Positions 59,422 to 64,000 of a stretch of 64,000 bases of DNA are shown here, piece by piece. The position numbers and the translations under genes were made by a program. The stretch spans positions 1 through 64,000 of the forward strand of contig JALHLK010000020.1 of NCBI GenBank assembly GCA_022844565.1, read 5' to 3'. This DNA comes from Saprospiraceae bacterium (lineage in GTDB: Bacteria > Bacteroidota > Bacteroidia > Chitinophagales > Saprospiraceae). Below the pieces are notes generated by a model. The model was not told where the DNA came from and ran no database searches. It saw nothing but the letters and a program-made list of their open reading frames with translations. Every line of letters starts with the position of its first letter. The first letter of the stretch is position 1.

Positions 59422-61827
59422 TTATTGCCCCGTTCTTCTTCTTTCCTCCTCAGATGCAGAAGGCCTATTATTTATACCTTTTACTTTATTGTTTCCAAAG
59501 TTATAATTATAAGAAATACTGGCCCATCGGGAGTCTGTATAATTTGTTATGTTAATGTTTAAATCAGAAAAATTTGTTTTTAAAGGTCTGATGTTGGTAA
59601 AAAAAATATCACGTACATTAAATCGGAAGATGCTTGACCCATATTTTTTCTGAATGCCAAAAGATACAGCTCCTGTAGGTAAAAACACAAATATACCTCC
59701 TGCTGTTGCATCCTGGTAGTTGGCTGTGAGTTCAGATGACCAATCTTTGCCCAGACTAAATGTATGATTTATATTGAAGTTGAAAGCAAGACTCTTATTG
59801 TCAAGTGTAAGATTACCAATATTACCATCAAAATCATTTCGTATGATGCTTAAAGTAGTGTGACTATTCCATCTTTTTGTGAATGACAAAGGTTTTTGGA
59901 TGACCAAACCGTAGTTATAAAAATGTGCAATATTAGTTACCGATCGAGACATAACACCAGTCTGATTATCTTGTGCTATAAAGCGTACACTTGCATCTTT
60001 GGTGTCATTGAAAAAAGATGAAACAACCCATTGTCCAGGAATATTGTAGGCTACTTCTGATCGCAAGCTAATTTGTGGCTTAAGTAAAGAATTACCCATT
60101 ATAAATGTATAATTGTCAAAGAAAAATAAAAATGGATTTAAATCCTGATAGTTGGGGCGGTCTATTCTCCTAGCTATACTCCATGTTAAAGTATGTTTTT
60201 TTGCAAAGTTTGTTTGCAGAGATATATTAGGAAATAAATTAAAAAATGATCGGTGAATCGAAGTATCAGAACTTACCTCATATCCATTAGCCAGAGTATG
60301 CTCACCTCTAAGACCCAAAGTTAGTTTTGATTTATTATTGGATTTGTTCCAAGAGACGTAAGCACTATTTATTTTTTCTGAATAGTCAAAATGATTGGTT
60401 CTCCCTAAGTCTGTCAGCATATCTCTATTCTTAAATATCATATCATTATCAGCATGCACTTTACTAAATTTGTATCCTAACTGAATCGAAGATTGATTTG
60501 ACAAGGTTTTTGTATAATCAGATTTGATGGCAGTGATGGCAATGTCTCCTTTTATATTTCCTGTTAATAGATCATCAGTGATCGTATTATTTTGTTCGAA
60601 AGTAGACACATACGACTGCTGGTCTCTAAAATTGTAGATTGCGTGTTCAATATCAAAAAGTAATTCTGATTTTGATGCTGGCAAAGCAATCTTATAATTG
60701 GCTCCTAAACTATAATTATTGTTATTCACTTTATTGTCAGTTTTGGTAGAAGTAGTTGCTATTCTCTCTCCAAAAGTATTAATAAATACAGATTCATTGT
60801 CCGCTTCTGTTTTATAAGTATGTGCATTGGCAGATAGATTTAGAATTATACTGTGATTTTTTTTAACTTCATAGCTCATACCTGATCGTAAATTATGAAT
60901 AAAATTTGGATACCATGCTGGCAGATCTTGGTTGAGTGTAAATGTTGGCAAACGACGATGTAATTCCTGAAGGATCCAATCTTCTCTGTAATTAAAATTG
61001 TAGTTAATCCAAGACTGTATGACAGAAGTTTTGTGATTTAGATTGATACCACCACCGTGTTTCTGAAATTTTCCTGACCCTATTTGTACATTGAGACTGC
61101 CATTTGTGCCCAAGGTTTCATTTTTCTTAGTTTTGATATTGATGACTCCAGCACTGCCCTCAGCATCATAGCCGGCAGGTGGTTGAGTCATGATTTCTAT
61201 TTTGTCGATAGCGTTTGTTTGTAAACCCCGTAGATATGCATTCAAAGATGGACCATTGAGCATTATTGGCCTGCCATCTTGAAAAATTCTCACTTGGGGA
61301 TTGCCTCTTAGATAAATATTGCCATCTCCATCTACATAAATCCCTGGTGACATACTGATTACATCTAATAAACTACTTCCGTCAGCAATGATACTATTAG
61401 CCACATTAAGTGCAATACCTTTTCCAGTATTTTCTATTAAGGGCCGCTTGGAAGTAACAACTACTTCTTGCAACATGTTTGCATTTTCTTCTAATATTAT
61501 TTTGTCTACTTCCAAATTTGCTCCCGAATAGTCAATGTGTGCAGACATATAAGGTGTATAACTCAATAGGCTGGCCATAAGATAATATTCCCCCTTTTTT
61601 AAATCTTCAAATCGATACATACCAGCTTCATTTGTAACTGTACCAGTTACAAATGAACTATCTATTATTTGATGTAATGATATCGTTACGAATGAAAGTG
61701 GTTTATGATTTTTGTCAAAAACCTTTCCTGAAATACCTTGGGCTTTTCCTATATTGATACCTAAAATGCTAAGCAATAAAATGTTTATTAGTTTTCTTTT
61801 GAGCATTGTAGTTTTTTTTATCTGCAA
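59422..61827 (-). CDS. TonB-dependent receptor-like outer membrane beta-barrel protein with carboxypeptidase-like N-domain
   Basis: GISGKVFDKNHKPLSFVTISLHQ; plug VDGDGNIYLRGNPQVRIFQDGRP; IEIMTQPPAGYDAEGSAGVINIKTKK. Confidence 0.92.
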   Translation of the reverse strand: MQIKKTTMLKRKLINILLLSILGINIGKAQGISGKVFDKNHKPLSFVTISLHQIIDSSFVTGTVTNEAGMYRFEDLKKGEYYLMASLLSYTPYMSAHIDYSGANLEVDKIILEENANMLQEVVVTSKRPLIENTGKGIALNVANSIIADGSSLLDVISMSPGIYVDGDGNIYLRGNPQVRIFQDGRPIMLNGPSLNAYLRGLQTNAIDKIEIMTQPPAGYDAEGSAGVINIKTKKNETLGTNGSLNVQIGSGKFQKHGGGINLNHKTSVIQSWINYNFNYREDWILQELHRRLPTFTLNQDLPAWYPNFIHNLRSGMSYEVKKNHSIILNLSANAHTYKTEADNESVFINTFGERIATTSTKTDNKVNNNNYSLGANYKIALPASKSELLFDIEHAIYNFRDQQSYVSTFEQNNTITDDLLTGNIKGDIAITAIKSDYTKTLSNQSSIQLGYKFSKVHADNDMIFKNRDMLTDLGRTNHFDYSEKINSAYVSWNKSNNKSKLTLGLRGEHTLANGYEVSSDTSIHRSFFNLFPNISLQTNFAKKHTLTWSIARRIDRPNYQDLNPFLFFFDNYTFIMGNSLLKPQISLRSEVAYNIPGQWVVSSFFNDTKDASVRFIAQDNQTGVMSRSVTNIAHFYNYGLVIQKPLSFTKRWNSHTTLSIIRNDFDGNIGNLTLDNKSLAFNFNINHTFSLGKDWSSELTANYQDATAGGIFVFLPTGAVSFGIQKKYGSSIFRFNVRDIFFTNIRPLKTNFSDLNINITNYTDSRWASISYNYNFGNNKVKGINNRPSASEEERRRTGQ

Positions 61828-61915
61828 AAGTATGTTCTAAATTATACTGTGTTTCTTTCAGAGTACATACTTAAAGAAAAGAATGATGAAATCAATTAAT
61901 ATCCTTTTCTAATGA

Positions 61916-63034
61916 TTGTACTTAAATATTAGAAGTTCGTATAGAGTTTCTTTTTATTCATACTATCTTTTGAAAATTAAGCTAATAATCAAATATCTTT
62001 GTGCAATAAACCAAGATTTGAAAAATCGTAAAAAAATAAATATTATCCTCATTCACACTTTGTTTTGGGTTTCGTTTTTTTGTTCACGTTTTTTGTTAAA
62101 TGTGCAATCAGAGATAACATTTCATCAAGTATTAGATACTTTGACTCATTCATTTCCGACGGTTATATTATTTTATGTGCTCCTGCTTGGAGTTACAAGG
62201 TTTTTGGAGATTGATAGATTACTATTATTCTGGGTTTGCACTGTAACATTGATATTTCTTTATGCTTTGGTAAGAAATTCTGGCATGTATATGTTGGATG
62301 CTGAGATATGGACAAAAAAAGACTATAATTTTATGTTCAAATCCAATATATGGAATGGTATTATTTTCTGTCTCTTATCTTTGGGATACTATTATTTGCA
62401 AAAGCAACAAGAATCAGAAAATAAAAATTTCATATTAAAATCGCAGCTTAATCAACGCGAATTAGACTACCTTAAAGCGCAAATGAATCCTCATTTTCTC
62501 TACAATACATTAAATTCTATCTATTCTGATGCATATGAAACAAACCCAAAACTAGCACGATCTATACTTGCTTTATCCGAAATGATGAGATATAGTTTTG
62601 ATAGGCCAGAACAAAAAGGATTGGTTAAACTCAAAGATGAATTAGATATTATCGATCAATATTTAGAAATTCAAAAGTCCAGATTCGGTGAAAAATTGAA
62701 TATAAATTTTGAAAAGGTAGGTACGTATAACTCCGAAGTTAATTATATTTTGCCTTTTGTATTAATAACCGTAGTTGAAAATGTTTTTAAACATGGTGTT
62801 TTTACAAAGAGAGATAAACCAGTCTCTATTTTGCTTTATGCTAACACACAAAATTTAACCTTTGATTGTAAGAATTATAAAACTAAAAGTGTACAAATAG
62901 ATGGGCCTTCAAATGGGAATGGAATCGAAAAAATAAAACGGATGTTGGAATTGAGCTATCCTAATCAATATAAAATGGATATCATTGAGGATGAAAATAT
63001 TTTTGAAATTAAGATGATAATTCCTTTGACATGA
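61916..63034 (+). CDS. LytS/YehU-like sensor histidine kinase
   Basis: LKAQMNPHFLYNTLNSIYSDA; LVKLKDELDIIDQYLEIQKSRFGEKL. Confidence 0.93.
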   Translation: MYLNIRSSYRVSFYSYYLLKIKLIIKYLCAINQDLKNRKKINIILIHTLFWVSFFCSRFLLNVQSEITFHQVLDTLTHSFPTVILFYVLLLGVTRFLEIDRLLLFWVCTVTLIFLYALVRNSGMYMLDAEIWTKKDYNFMFKSNIWNGIIFCLLSLGYYYLQKQQESENKNFILKSQLNQRELDYLKAQMNPHFLYNTLNSIYSDAYETNPKLARSILALSEMMRYSFDRPEQKGLVKLKDELDIIDQYLEIQKSRFGEKLNINFEKVGTYNSEVNYILPFVLITVVENVFKHGVFTKRDKPVSILLYANTQNLTFDCKNYKTKSVQIDGPSNGNGIEKIKRMLELSYPNQYKMDIIEDENIFEIKMIIPLT

Positions 63035-63744
63035 TGAATTGTGTAATATTAGATGATGAACCAGCGGCAATTCAACTACTCTCAAGATATGTAGAGAAAG
63101 TACCTTTTTTATATTTGGTAAAAACTTTTGAAGACCCTATAGAAGCGATGCTGTATTTTCAACAAAATTGTGTCGATTTACTCTTTTTAGACATCAATAT
63201 GCCTGACATCAACGGTATAGAATTTTCAAAAATACTCAGCACGAAAGCTAAGATTATCTTTACCACGGCCCACAGTGAGTTTGCTCTACAGGGTTTTGAT
63301 GTAAATGCAACTGATTACTTACTTAAACCCTTCTCTTTTGAAAGATTTTTTAAAGCATGCTGTAGAGTATTTGATAATCTTTTAGTTAGTACAGATGAAC
63401 TAATTAAAGTGTCGGACTATATCTTTGTTAAAAGTGGAACTTCTTATCTCAAAATCTATTACCATGATATTGTATATGTTGAAAGCAGACGAAATAACTT
63501 AATCATTCAAACGAAGGGCGAAGAAATTTTGATCTATGGATCACTTGTAGATTTTATTAAAAAACTTCCTCCTATATTATTTATCCGAATCCACAAATCT
63601 TTCTTAATCAATAAAGAATTAATAAAAGAAGCAAACATTGAAGAGGTTATTTTATCACATGAGCAAAAAAAGTATTCAATCCCGATAGGGTATGTTTATA
63701 AAGGTGCATTTCTAGAATTTTTGAAAAATAAGTCTTTAAACTGA
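63031..63744 (+). CDS. LytTR family response regulator
   Basis: VILDDEPAAIQLL...FLDINMPDINGIEFSK...LKPFSFERF; LytTR IHKSFLINK. Confidence 0.95.
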   Translation: MMNCVILDDEPAAIQLLSRYVEKVPFLYLVKTFEDPIEAMLYFQQNCVDLLFLDINMPDINGIEFSKILSTKAKIIFTTAHSEFALQGFDVNATDYLLKPFSFERFFKACCRVFDNLLVSTDELIKVSDYIFVKSGTSYLKIYYHDIVYVESRRNNLIIQTKGEEILIYGSLVDFIKKLPPILFIRIHKSFLINKELIKEANIEEVILSHEQKKYSIPIGYVYKGAFLEFLKNKSLN

Positions 63745-63818
63745 TTAATCTAATGATCTAAAATGGTAAATATTTGTAATGATTAAATACCATAATAATG
63801 TTTTTTTAAAAATTTGCG

Positions 63819-64000
63819 ATGTTTGATTTGATTTATAATTTATCAGTCAGAAAATTAAAAGAAAACATGAAGGCTATTCAAGAAATTTATAAAGAACTTA
63901 TGATTTATCCAAAGATTCAACAAGAACTTATAAATAGTCATAAACAAGAATATCTAGAAAAAAAAACTATTATCTTAAAACCTGGTGAAATATTAGATGG
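63819..64000 (+). CDS. 5' part of a CDS cut by the window edge; possibly Crp/Fnr-like
   Basis: ATG frame MFDLIYNLSVRKLKENMKAIQEIYKELMIYPKIQQELINSHKQEYLEKKTIILKPGEILDG open to the end. Confidence 0.4.
   Translation, partial: MFDLIYNLSVRKLKENMKAIQEIYKELMIYPKIQQELINSHKQEYLEKKTIILKPGEILD

Overview
This is an AT-rich Bacteroidota chromosome window, probably Saprospiraceae-like. The evidence is SprA and T9SS-type C-termini, bactofilin, TAnnTTTG -7 promoter elements and outer-membrane beta-barrel/LytTR pairs. The backbone includes a PVC-type haem protein, an SDR, a Usp/DUF2062/P-type ATPase operon, an AKR/AraC pair, NifU-like protein, AtpZ/AtpI-like proteins, bactofilin, ruvA-sprA, a two-component system, a DUF1800/DUF1501/T9SS trio, and a hutHUIG operon. 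The hut operon runs into a serine-hydrolase/D-aminoacylase fusion plus DUF1611 and dipeptide-epimerase genes. The most interesting non-routine signals are: (1) a Schlafen-AlbA_2 gene bracketed by two gap-free 138-bp direct repeats (11 mismatches by my count), each carrying an 11-bp-stem hairpin and a tandem AAAAGGGCAAT iteron; (2) three TTGnC-N4-GnCAA dyads in the 51-55 kb region, each exactly 23 nt upstream of a perfect TAnnTTTG element, which looks like a Crp/Fnr-type class II regulon; (3) a PLD-helicase-DUF3427 gene with a small unknown partner in an accessory island; (4) a probable D-glutamate/D-amino-acid salvage module attached to histidine utilisation; (5) an apparently truncated atp locus next to mobile debris. 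No rRNA, tRNA or CRISPR array was found by eye.
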